Part shown: positions 1 to 8,482 of the stretch, in pieces
Layout: each line of letters begins with the position of its first letter
Position numbering within the stretch: the first letter of the stretch is position 1
Assembly: GCA_003024985.2 (NCBI GenBank)
Contig: PXIH01S0003494.1
Reading direction: 5' to 3' (one strand)
DNA: 10,146 nt
Source: Euperipatoides rowelli
Taxonomy: Eukaryota > Onychophora > Udeonychophora > Euonychophora > Peripatopsidae
Position numbers and translations under genes: made by a program
Notes under the pieces: generated by a model
The model's input: only the letters and a program-made list of their open reading frames with translations
Database searches by the model: none
What the model was told of the DNA's origin: nothing

Positions 1-737
1 TTTAGAATATATTTATTAGACCACCTTAAAGTCAAAATTTCAGAACCACTTGAAAAATCCAAAAAAATAAATAAATTACGAAAGGGTTAAAGAGACTATT
101 CATAACATGTAAAGAACTGGCAATCGAAATAAGCAGTGATTAAGCTGAACAAGAAAATTAATTAACCATTTGGCTAATTATAGTAGAAAAATTTTAACAA
201 AAATATGATGTTCACATATCCAAATAAATTTTAATACTGAAATTTTAATTATAAAAGTGGTATTTCAAAATTCATAAATATCATTTTGGCTAATTATGCA
301 GAGCCAAAAATTAGCAAAATCTTACATTTATTAGAATTTGGCTAACATGCTAGTGGCAGCTTAAATCCTGCTTACCGTAAGTCTTTAGTTAACATTAATT
401 ACTTTCTACTAGATATGTACTGTACATGTTTCTTTTCAGAAGAACTAATTTGTTTAGTCTATATTTTTTTTTTTACAAATCTTTAAAACAAAGAGAGGTT
501 GGGTGAAAAAATGAGGGAAGGATTTTTCTCAAACTGAGCGCCTATGAACATGACCCCATACATACTGTGCTCTTTCTAAATATGGCTCGGGAATGAAAAA
601 AAAAATTAAGATGATTTCAATGAAAAGATTTAGTAGTGAAACTCTGACATTTTGAGAAAATTCGTGGAACATCTAAAATCTCTAACCCTAATCAGTTAAT
701 TGAGACAGGTAATGAAAAAAATGTAAGAAGTGCTCAC
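1..737 (-). other. intron after exon D (continues past left edge)
   Basis: This is AT-rich non-coding sequence beginning with the exon D donor. I looked for the next BIRC6 exon on the minus strand and found none with an acceptor, phase-0 frame and recognisable residues. It holds three copies of the word TTTGGCTAA (169-181, 285-297, 337-345; the first two share 13 identical bases). It also holds a small inverted repeat, TTTTGGCT/AGCCAAAA (284-291 and 302-309), and T and A runs near 463-474 and 595-604. Confidence 0.75.
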
Positions 738-952
738 TTCATGTTGGAACTCTGCTATGGATCCTCTAGGTCCATGGTGGCTAAGGACTGACAGACAAGC
801 AAGCACCAAATGAATAACACCAATGTCTAAAGACTTGCGACGTAAAACAACACTGTCATCTGTTGTCAAAGGTGTGGCATCAAATAACATTTGGAGTACT
901 TGGAATGGCAAAGTGGGTAGTGTACTGGCCATAGGAGAAGCAAATATATCAC
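738..952 (-). CDS. BIRC6: BIRC6-like gene, internal exon D (last in this window)
   Basis: This internal coding exon of 215 nt follows a strong acceptor, a run of 13 T then CAG on the minus strand (AG at 954-953). It ends at the good donor CATGAA|GTGAGC (GT at 737-736). Two bases complete the Gly codon from exon C, 71 codons follow, and the end is phase 0. The peptide contains LPTLPFQVLQMLF, then TPLTTDDSVVLRRKSL, and a hydrophobic helix IGVIHLVLACLSVLSHHGPR. These match my memory of the BIRC6 segment directly following the exon C block, in the same order, which strengthens the identification. The last residues (GSIAEFQHE) look like the start of a variable linker. The following BIRC6 exon is not visible between 1 and 737, so it must lie beyond the left edge. 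As with the other exons, it is scaffold rather than catalytic sequence. Confidence 0.92.
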
Positions 953-1966
953 CTGAAAAAAAAAAAACCAATCAGCATATTGGTTAGTTTAAATACTACA
1001 TTAACTACTAGCAATAACATGAAGATTCAAACTGATTAAACCTATTATTTTTTTATAAGCAGATAATAATTCTACTGGTATTTTAAAAAGCATACTAATG
1101 AGTAACAATGAAGATGAGAGCTGCTGGTGTTTACACATAAACACAAATATGCTTCACTTTGCAATGGATCACACACTGACTTTTTTAATGTAACTTGTGA
1201 AATTAATCAGTGTGTTACTTGTTCAGTAACTCAATGATAGATTTTATTTTACTTTGTGATCTGAAAATGTATATACAGTAAATAAGAGAGACAAAACTAA
1301 GTGGCCAGTTTATGTCCCGACAACATTTTTTTTTTTAAATTATCACATTAAAGGGAGATGCTACAGATTTTGGGCAGAAAATTAATTTCTGAAACAATGT
1401 TTAGACTTTATTACTATTACACTTTAAATGATTATTTTATAATACAATAAATTGTTTTACATATTTTGTCTTATTATTACCAAAAATAAATTTTATATTG
1501 ATTACTTACTAGCAGTAGTTGAAAAATATATACTGTATATACAATTATAGTTTATGCTAAAATCTTTGATATTGCTTAGTTTACAGCAGTGAGAATTTTC
1601 AACTAACACAATAATTATGAATGGATTAATTTAAAAGATTATTTTTTCAATTATAATCTAATTCAAAATCCATCACGCATTTCTATTGGTTGCTAAATTG
1701 CAACCCACAAAGAAAACCTCTTAAAAATACGATATTGTTAATGCAGGGAAAAAACTTTCAGCATTGAAATTTTTTTATGGGGTAAGAGGGAGGTGGGGAG
1801 TGGAAGAAAAATAGGGAAGGATGGCGAAGAAGCAAATTTTTTAAGCATTATCATCATTTATGAAGGGCATTCAGTAGCTTTTAATATTTCACTATTTTCA
1901 AAATTTCAGGGCACTTACCGATTGGGTTAAAAAAAATTCTAACAAAATTGAAATTAAACTTCTCAC
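953..1966 (-). other. intron between exons C and D (1014 nt)
   Basis: The sequence is AT-rich with no coding signal I trust. The donor GTGAGA at its minus-strand start and the T-run plus CAG at its end are both strong. Inside are short A/T runs, a T run near 1328-1336 and an AT-rich hairpin-like stretch around 1527-1542 (ATATATACTGTATATA). No transposon remnant is recognisable. Confidence 0.8.
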
Positions 1967-2174
1967 CTCCTTCACCATCATCAGTGACACCGAGAGCCAG
2001 CCTTAATAAGCAACACGCTTTCCTCCTTTCCTTAAGCAATACTTCTGCATAACCAGGTAATCGTAAGAAGAGTCCAAATGCTGCCAATGAGTGTGGAGGG
2101 ATGGAAGGGGGTGGTAGGGCGCTGCTTCGCGACTGCGGACAGTTCCCTGATGCCGGCATTATCTCTGAATAGTC
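1967..2174 (-). CDS. BIRC6: BIRC6-like gene, internal exon C (most diagnostic exon)
   Basis: This internal coding exon of 208 nt follows acceptor AATTGCAG (AG at 2176-2175) and ends at the strong donor GGAG|GTGAGA (GT at 1966-1965). It begins in phase 0, carries 69 codons and leaves one base (G). The first third (DYSEIMPASG, then a Ser-rich and Pro-rich stretch with PPPSIPP) looks like a flexible linker. It leads into PPHSLAAFGLFLRLPGYAEV, a basic helix LLKERRKACCLLRLAL, and GVTDDGEG. This block is very close to what I remember of vertebrate BIRC6 and is the best evidence for the gene name. The exon is clearly GC-richer than the flanking introns, with its GC-rich part around 2090-2160. The leftover G pairs with GT of exon D to make Gly. 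Exon B lies 5.37 kb away across an intron carrying a dead LINE. The role is inferred to be part of the helical scaffold supporting ubiquitin transfer, with no catalytic residues of its own. Confidence 0.92.
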
Positions 2175-4206
2175 CTGCAATTGCATTTAAAAGCAATTGA
2201 AAAACATTTTAAAATAAAATGATATACAGTAGAATTAAATGAGAAAAATACAAGATTTAAATGTAAATATAAACATCTTTTAAATAATAATACATCTATA
2301 AATATATAGGGATTTAGCCCAATAGACCTTGTCTCAAGTTTTGAAGTAGGCTACATCATTATGTATGGGGAACACCTAATTTTCCATGTCTATAAAATAG
2401 GTAATGACTTAACTATAAAAGATGTTTTAGTATCACACTTTGTGCAGCTTATCTTTAAACAGCTAGCTTGAGGGGGGAAGAGGGAGTTGTGTCTGCATTC
2501 AGTAGTCAATATTTTTTCTTAGTTTGAACTTTGTAAATACTGCCAAGAGAAATATTTGATCTTAGAATGAGGAGAGAATGACTATTCTGACAATGACATA
2601 CCAATATGGTCTTTTAGTGAAGAAGGGAATTACTGTATATAAAATACATACTTTATTATAATAAAAAAAAAAGTTAAAAAAAAAAAAAAGTTTGTCACTC
2701 TCCAATTACAGTGCATGTAATATGAAGAGAACAGAAAGTGTTTGACCCTAGTATTAGGACTTTCTGGTCATTCATTACATTTTATAGCCTATTCCATCAA
2801 AATCTCACAATATTATGGGAATTTTAATTGGGTATTTTAATTACTTGTACTTAATGTGAACCACCAGCAGAAATGACCACTATTATATGTTGAAGGCAAC
2901 CTAATATTATTTTCTGTATGTATGATGCATATTTAAAATTATCAATGTAAAGTTAGTTACAAAATGACTAATAAAACATTAAATAAATATAATCATTCTA
3001 TTTATTTTGTTAAGGGAGATATTCCACAGCACCTGTGCCAAAGATACTATAGGCTAAATATTTATTAGAAAATATTTGATGAACTATACCTGTTGCACAT
3101 TAGGCTAATAGTATTTATTCAAGAAATAATTTTAAGTACTGTAAATATATTATCTATTTGCAATTATTTATTATTAAAATAACAGATATATGGATATTTA
3201 TTTCAATCTGTGAAAATGTTATTTAATTCAATCATATTATATCCATTTCCTATATCAAAGAAATGACCCACATTTATCATGAGAGAACCACCTAGCCAGG
3301 GAAAGTACAACAACTTTTCTGCAGAAATACAGTAATTACACTTGGCATTAATTTACTAATCAATGCAGATTTTGACCACAACCTCGTAAGCAGATGAAAC
3401 CAAGATTTTAACTAGCACCCAAAACGTTCCTTTAGTCTGATTTCCATATTCCATTACATCAAACAAGTAAAACGTTGATTACTGCTTGGCCTAGGCCAGA
3501 CTAACAATCACAACTTTAATAAATTTACCAATTTTGAGTCACAATCTTTGTGTACGATAGGGGTCTCCTTATGTAATACCACTTCTCATATTTCAATCTA
3601 CCTTTAAATGCTCTCAAATGGACCAACGGTCATCAACTACAGTATCTTCCAGATCAGCAAGTACAGCCTGCCCATTTTTCCCCCCCATGGCATGTTTTCC
3701 CAAACTTAAATGGTATAGCAATATACTTAATTCACATGTTTATGATAATTTAATAAATTCTGTTAAATTAAACTTTGTTACATAGTTGTCAGCCTCTCAG
3801 CATTTCAGTAAAATTCTCTCAATCATAATAATAATTTTCATTCTGAAATTAATAATTAGTATGTAGGATTATCCCAGACTCATAATATACAGTAATCCTT
3901 ATAACCCTATAATGCAAATTAATAATTATTAGATAAGTGACTATAGGCAAATTTGAGAATTTAAAGCTTAATTACTAAATTTTTAAATGTTTTGATTTTA
4001 TAAAAAAAATAAATAAGGGTTTACTATGAATCAGAGCATAGACTAAGAATTACAAGTATTGCATCAAAAATTGTGGCTTTAGGATGGATATTGTGATTAA
4101 CAAAGCTTGTTCTTTTTTTTTGTCTCCAAGAATAATTCTAGTCCCAGCAATCTGGAGAAACTTATTGGAACATAAGAAAAGTCCGTTTTTAATAAAAATA
4201 TCGTCC

Positions 4207-4283
4207 TTTTTTTTTTTTTTTTTTTAATAAAAGGATTAAACAAAATTATAAAAAAGTATTAACATTCTTTATTATTATTATTG
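4207..4283 (-). other. probable LINE 3' end: AATAAA-containing repeat and poly(A)
   Basis: Downstream of the ORF2 stop, on the minus strand, is an (AAT)n run that includes AATAAA (4273-4268). A run of 19 A follows at 4225-4207. This is the best candidate for the 3' terminus of the retrotransposon. I found no convincing target-site duplication to fix the boundary. Confidence 0.5.
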
Positions 4284-4360
4284 TCGAACCATGGTGAATA
4301 AGAATAAACTTATTTTATAACCAAAATATCAAGAAAAAAAGTTGAGCCTATGTGGCATTA

Positions 4361-4877
4361 TCAGAAAAGATAAGAATCTAATTTGCTTTTAAAAACATTC
4401 AAACTTACTGCATTGATTATTTCAGATGGAAGACCATTCCAAGTGCCTATTTCCCTGTATATGCAGTATAAGTTGAAACACCATGTTAAGTTCTTTTCAA
4501 AGGCCTGCTAACGTGAAAACCATGACGCTTCAAAATTTGTGCTTCTGGGAGACTAAAAAACCCACCTTCATTTTTATTAAAAACAATATGTTTGTACATA
4601 TTTATTAGATCACTTCTTTGTATTCTCATTGAAGGTATTAAAATTCCGTTTAATATTGATAATTACCAGAAAAGGAGTAAAACAATAAACCTGAAACTCT
4701 TTTTGTGATTTTTCTAAAAGCCTTGTTAATTTTTTCTATATCTTTTTTATAAGTAAATGATATGGCTATTAAAGAATAGTCAATATAAGGTTGTAAATAA
4801 AGGGGATAAAGAATGATAAATAAATGTGGTGTAATACTAAAAAGTGAGTTCCACAGCCTCCTAAACTGCATTATCAT
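4361..4877 (-). pseudogene. LINE ORF2 C-terminal region, degraded
   Basis: After a frame change in the A run at about 4879-4888, the frame continues RRLWNSLFSITPHLF, LYLQPYIDYSL, then YKKDIEKINKAFRKITKRV. This is the usual CR1/L2 pattern of a Tyr-Ser core followed by a DIEKI...TKR helix. IQRSDLINMYKHIVF, a Leu-Pro-Glu segment and PLKRT follow, interrupted by TAA at 4486-4488. A further shift near 4465 restores REIGTWNGLPSEIINAVSLN (WNGLP at 4427-4441) and FKSKLDSYLF, ending at TGA 4361-4363. This WN.LP...V..A...N.FK..LD ending is characteristic of CR1-like elements. Confidence 0.85.
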
Positions 4878-4889
4878 TTTTTTTTTTTA

Positions 4890-5906
4890 CTATCATATCA
4901 GCATGACCCTGAAACTTCATTCCAGCATCATATATGACACCAAGATCAGAGATTGAGGAAACATTTTCAAATTCAACATTATCTAGTAAATAATTATTAA
5001 TTAATTTTAGGTCTAAAAGAAAAGTTCAATGTTTTAGTTTTTTTTCCAAATTAACAACCAATTTATTATCTCTAGAACATTTTTGGATAGTATGAATGTC
5101 ATGCTGTAAAACATCACAGTCCCCACTTTCAGCTATAGGTAGCAGAATCTTCACATCATCAGCATATTGCACAACCAAGGATTTAATATCAAAATCTGCC
5201 ACGAGTATATTATAGTGTTGCGGAAAGTACCGCACCTTGTGGAAAGCCACAACTAATTGGATGAATCTTAGAAAAATTATTATTAACTACCGTAGATATT
5301 TTACGGCAAGATAAAAAGGAACCCACCCACTGTGTCTGATATCAGTCAAATTTAAAATAATTCATTTTATCAATAATCCCGGTGTGATTGACACTGTCAA
5401 AGGCCACCGAGAAATCAATGTAAATAAATGTCTGTCTGAATTGTGTTGTCAAGATTTGTAGAAATAAAATTTGAAGTTTGTAATAAGTTGGTTTGAACTG
5501 AAAAGTTTTTTTCTGAACCCATGTTGAGAGTTTGAAAGAATTTTAAAATTAACTAAATGTGAATTAATTCTATTGAGTGCAATTTTCTCGATAAACTTTG
5601 ATAGGGACGAAGAGACAGATATAGGTCTATAAGAGGAGAGCAAAGCATGATTATCTTTTTAAACTTTGGAGAGACCTGGGAAAGCTTCCATTGTGAAGGG
5701 ACAATACCAGTTGAAAATGATAAATTAGATATTTTATAAAAAAATGTAGTAAAAAATGATTTACATCTCTTCAAAAAATAGTTTGGGATATTGTCACTAT
5801 ATGAAGTAAATGACTCAGTAATTTCACCAAGGATATTAGAAATTTCACCAATTGTTACTTCTTTAAAGTTAAATAAGTAAGCCAAATTTTTATAGGTGAT
5901 TTGCAT
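4890..5906 (-). pseudogene. LINE reverse transcriptase domain, frameshifted
   Basis: This is the remnant of an RNA-dependent DNA polymerase. In order along the minus strand: EISNILGEI and SDNIPNYFLKRC with FSTGIVPSQWK at the start, then SYRPISVSSSLSKFIEKI (RPIS codons at 5617-5628) and SNSQHGFR (about 5511-5530). Motif A follows as YIDFSVAFDSVNH, with the catalytic Asp codon of IDF at 5414-5416. Motif B is GFPQGAVLS (PQG within 5231-5248). Motif C is YADD (5155-5166), with both catalytic aspartates intact. DLGVIYDAGMKFQGHAD near 4930 corresponds to the conserved segment following the palm. Frames change near 5650, 5440 and 5222, and stops occur at 5342-5344 and 5026-5028, so no intact enzyme is encoded although every catalytic motif is recognisable. 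Confidence 0.9.
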
Positions 5907-6469
5907 TCCTGATTATTAAATCTGGTAAAATATTTGGAGAATTCTTCTATTAGTCTAGAGTCAGTAATAGTTTCGTGATGTCACTATTTTATGTATCACT
6001 TCTTTCTGTTTCTTCCTGTTTATACAGTATACTGTAGTTAAACAAAATATTTGTATTCTTTTTTGTATTATAGACTATGTTATATTCATAACTAGTCTTA
6101 TTCCTTCTTATACTAGAAATTGCTTTGTTTCTCGCAACTGCATAATCACAATAGTTTATGGTGTTTTATCTTTTTTGTATTTAGTAAATAGATATTTTTG
6201 TTTTTGATTAAGTTTTTAGTCAAAGCTGACATCCATTTATTTGTAATTTTTTTAGTATTTTCATCAATCAATACTTTCCTAACATTCTGCACCACTATTT
6301 GATCAATTTTCACCATGAGCTGAGTATAATGTTTCCAATTTTTCTGGTAAATTAAAGAAATCGCCCAAATTCAACAGCTCCAACGATTCATTAATATCAT
6401 CAAAATTAGCCTTTTTGAAATCATAAAAATATTTAGTTCCACAACCATNAAATACTTTAAATTTGTTAT
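5907..6469 (-). pseudogene. LINE linker between endonuclease and reverse transcriptase, degraded
   Basis: The sequence after SDHVVI continues as YFYDFKKANFDDINE and LGDFFNLPEKLETLY in the endonuclease frame, stopping at 6303. Homologous-looking sequence resumes in another frame with VQNVRKVLIDENTKKITNKW and then ARNKAISSIRRNKTSYEYNI near 6100-6150. Several stops interrupt the end of the segment. The pattern (Lys/Arg-rich, with RN and R-K-YE spacing) is usual for this position in CR1-like ORF2. The undetermined base at 6449 gives one unknown residue. Confidence 0.7.
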
Positions 6470-7137
6470 ACATGTGGCATCTTATGACCACATGGTCACT
6501 TTTTGCAATGGGATTGTCATAAAATATATTATCAAATATCATATCAGAAATAAAGACTAAGTCTAATAATGATGACTGTAACCCATGCCACCTAGTGTCT
6601 TTATTGATTACTTGAAGTAAAAGGAATGTAAGCATTAACTGATAAAGTTGGTGGCCAAATGATTTTCCCAATCCTCTAACCACTCCATATTCCCAGTTTA
6701 CATTAGTGATATTAAAGTCTCCATATCTTATGTATTTTTTTTTTTGTTCCAAATATAGAGATCATTTTTTTTAAATTTTCTATAATTAATTTATCACATG
6801 CTATTGCAGTTAGCTGACCGATAATATAACCCGACCATGTCTAACTCATAGTCATCACCCAACTCAATATCAATCCAAATGTACTCTAGTTCATTCCCCT
6901 TATTTAATACATTATAGCCAATACCATCCCTGACATACTGTAAATCATAAGACCACTTCCACACTTTCCATACCTATCACTTCTAATGAAAGTATAACCA
7001 GGCACATATACCTCTTGATCTGAACAAATGAGATTAAGCCATGTCTCACATATAAGCAAGATGTCAACATCAAATTTTTTTATATATAATAATAATTCAT
7101 TTGTTTTCGTAAGCAAAGAACAAATATTAGTAAAATA
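6470..7137 (-). pseudogene. LINE apurinic endonuclease domain, frameshifted
   Basis: This is the remnant of the exonuclease-endonuclease-phosphatase type nuclease that nicks target DNA for target-primed reverse transcription. The N-terminal part reads through ICSLLTKTNELL and DVDILLICETWL; the Glu codon of the metal-binding ETWL motif is at 7045-7047. PGYTFIRSDRYGKCGSGLMI follows. The frame changes near 6940, and YVRDGIGYNVLNKGNELEYI and DMVGLYY continue in the new frame. Another shift occurs near 6797 and a third in the A run near 6740. After that come GDFNITNVNWE (catalytic-site GDFN at 6711-6722), SLLDLVFIS, and the terminal SDHVVI (6483-6500), which carries the catalytic Asp-His pair. All three signature motifs survive although the frame does not. 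One base at 6449 is undetermined (N), just past this domain. Confidence 0.88.
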
Positions 7138-7278
7138 TTATGCAACAGTTATTTTGATGCAAGTGAAGATGAATTATAAGAGAGCAGAGTCAACTGCGTA
7201 AAAATTATTTCTCTAAAATAATTTCAAAATAATAAAAGAATCAACAACTGGCCTTCACTACTTTAAACAGCAATTAAT

Positions 7279-7454
7279 TATATTAAAGAGATAAATAGTC
7301 TCAAAATCCAGTGCTGTTTATCAGGTGAAATGACAGAGGAAAGAAAAACAAACAAATTACAGCATGCTCTTTCTTTTATAGTTTTATCAATAAATATCTT
7401 TTTAACGGAAAGAGCGTGCTGTAATTTGTTTTTCTTTCCTCTATATTAAAGAGA
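7279..7454. repeat. 13-bp direct repeat flanking a 150-bp segment
   Basis: TATATTAAAGAGA occurs at 7279-7291 and again at 7442-7454. The right copy abuts the end of the foldback's right arm, but the left copy lies 43 bases before its left arm. It may be a target-site duplication around a 150-bp insertion (7292-7441), or chance in AT-rich DNA. Confidence 0.5.
7335..7442. repeat. foldback: 35-39 bp inverted repeat with about 34-nt loop
   Basis: The left arm at 7335-7373 and the right arm at 7408-7442 are reverse complements apart from a 4-base insertion (AAAC) in the left arm and one T/C difference that would pair as G-U in RNA. The loop is AT-rich. The arms contain AGAGGAAAGAAAAACAAA and ATTACAGCA. 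It sits between exon B and the start of the LINE. It could be a small foldback element, or the product of an inverted duplication during repair or retrotransposition. Confidence 0.85.
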
Positions 7455-7540
7455 AAAACAAAAGTTCAATTAGAATTTTTTTCCATTTGACATATTGCAA
7501 ACTGAAATGCAGAAATAGCTTTGTTTAGAAATGAACCGAC

Positions 7541-7806
7541 CTCGTAGAATTCTTCTGCAGACTCAACTTTGACCCAGTCCAGATCAAAATTAGTAATGAT
7601 GGGAGCGTCTTGTTTGTCATTGGTCACCTTGAAGGCAGGCGCTGCTTGCCGGGAAATCTCTGGATAAAGAAGAGGAAGATGCTCTGCCAACATAGCCAGT
7701 CCACCGATACTAGCAAAAACTTGCAACATGGAAGGCTGTTGGAATTTACTTAATAAAATTTCTTCTGACACTGCATCTGCAGACAACTCATTAAATATAT
7801 CCAGAT
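7541..7806 (-). CDS. BIRC6: BIRC6-like gene, internal exon B
   Basis: This internal coding exon of 266 nt has an acceptor TTTTTTTAATAG (AG at 7808-7807). Two bases (AT) complete the Asp codon begun in exon A, and 88 full codons follow, ending on Glu (GAG, 7543-7541) in phase 0. The donor is GAG|GTCGGT, which has C at +3 where a purine is usual. It is the only nearby GT that keeps frame with exon C. The peptide starts LDIFNELSADAVSEEILLSK and continues with a hydrophobic helical stretch, GGLAMLAEHLPLLYPE, which I recognise as BIRC6-like. It ends with an acidic/aromatic segment, NFDLDWVKVESAEEFYE. Open frame continues past both splice sites into AT-rich sequence of unlike composition, which I treat as intron. 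The role is inferred to be part of the alpha-helical (armadillo-like) scaffold of the ligase; no catalytic residues are present. An exon of another very large helical-repeat protein is the alternative, but the exon C and D matches argue against it. Confidence 0.88.
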
Positions 7807-8004
7807 CTATTAAAAAAATAATGCAGTAATTATAAACTCCTTTTAATTTAAAAAAAAATACAACAACTTTTCTAAAAGCCTTAGAATTTAAAATTCTAAG
7901 TCTGTAGATCTGAGCGAATGTAATTCCTGATTTTAAAAAAGAAATTACAATAATCAAAATTACAGAGGACTGTAAGCTGAACTATTGAAAGATTAGTAAA
8001 AAAA

Positions 8005-8017
8005 ATATATATATATA
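8005..8017. repeat. short (AT)n microsatellite
   Basis: A simple alternating AT run sits in a longer AT-only stretch that continues to about 8060, inside the intron between exons A and B. Confidence 0.8.
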
Positions 8018-8345
8018 CTTTATATACATATAATGTATAGGCTATATATTATAGATATACCGTGCTTCTCAGTATTCTTGATTGTAGTGTTGGAGGGTTA
8101 AAAAAACCTAGCTAGAACTAGTGGCAAATAGTTAATACACAGTAGCTTAGACTGTACTAATCAACTATTCCAAAATGCGAGAGAGAATTAAATCTAGACA
8201 AACCATTATACAGTAAATCTATTTTTCTTTTCTGTAGTTCTTAGGACTTAATGAGCTTAACCACACAAGATGTTTGTTTTATAATAGAATATACTTGTAA
8301 AATCAGTATTTCCAGTTTTTAATATTTATAACCTATGATATTGGT

Positions 8346-8482
8346 GGCTTAGAAGTGAAACACACCAAGTCAAAAATTTCAAGTTTGGAGTTTTTTAGTT
8401 TTCTTGATAAGATGTTGAAATCTTTTGACTAGTAAATTTCACTAAGTCATATTTTCTCTCTCTTGGGTTTCACGTCTAAGCC
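8346..8482. repeat. nested inverted repeat, possible MITE-like foldback (137 bp)
   Basis: Outer arms GGCTTAGAAGTGAAAC (8346-8361) and the reverse complement at 8467-8482 match at 15 of 16 positions, and CCAAG/CTTGG extends the pairing after a small bulge. Inside them a second pair, AGTCAAAAATTTCAA (8368-8382) and its reverse complement at 8415-8430, matches with a single extra base. The whole 137 bp can fold as one long interrupted hairpin. It encodes no protein. No clean target-site duplication was seen. Confidence 0.75.

Larger units (their letters stand above)
4207..7140 (-). mobile_element. decayed CR1-like non-LTR retrotransposon (LINE), ORF2 remnant
   Basis: Reading on the minus strand, remnants of one ORF2 polyprotein occur in the correct order. 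The endonuclease runs from 7137 to about 6470, a linker to about 5900, the reverse transcriptase to about 4900, and the C-terminal region to a stop at 4361. An AATAAA-containing (AAT)n stretch at about 4268-4283 and a 19-base poly(A) at 4225-4207 follow. The copy is not functional. Continuous homology requires at least eight frame changes (near 6940, 6797, 6740, 6320, 5650, 5440, 5222, 4885 and 4465) and crosses in-frame stops such as 5342-5344, 5026-5028 and 4486-4488. ORF1 is not seen, so the element is probably 5'-truncated, with the exact 5' edge unclear. CR1/L2 lineages fit the C-terminal motifs. The poly(A)-like end would fit Jockey better, so the clade is left open. It lies in the host intron in sense orientation. 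Confidence 0.88.
2175..7540 (-). other. large intron between exons B and C (5366 nt)
   Basis: The intron runs from the weak donor GTCGGT after exon B to the acceptor TTGCAG before exon C. Its 5' part (about 7540-7143) holds a foldback and a direct repeat. The middle (about 7140-4207) is a decayed LINE in the same orientation as the gene. The 3' part (about 4206-2175, two kilobases) is AT-rich sequence in which I see no gene or recognisable element. That 3' part has only homopolymer runs (for example A runs at about 2664-2690) and several TACNGTA words. The LINE accounts for a little over half of the intron length. Confidence 0.8.

Noticed and set aside
1-737. A further BIRC6 exon left of exon D
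   Set aside because: No minus-strand frame has an acceptor in phase 0 with recognisable conserved residues. Candidate stretches near 530-600 run into stops.
4207-4225. The T run read as a prokaryotic-type terminator
   Set aside because: The window is eukaryotic and there is no preceding GC-rich hairpin. It is better read as the LINE poly(A) tail on the other strand.
4650-7116. Separate small genes for the several open frames on the minus strand
   Set aside because: Their motifs belong to one LINE ORF2 in the correct order, so they are fragments of one broken element.
7466-7957. A single 163-residue protein over the whole open frame
   Set aside because: Only the central part (7806-7541) looks conserved. 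The residues on either side are AT-rich, low-complexity and lie beyond AG and GT signals whose phases match exons A and C.
8005-8060. AT-only stretch as a promoter or origin
   Set aside because: It is a simple microsatellite in the middle of an intron, and nothing else in the sequence supports a regulatory role.
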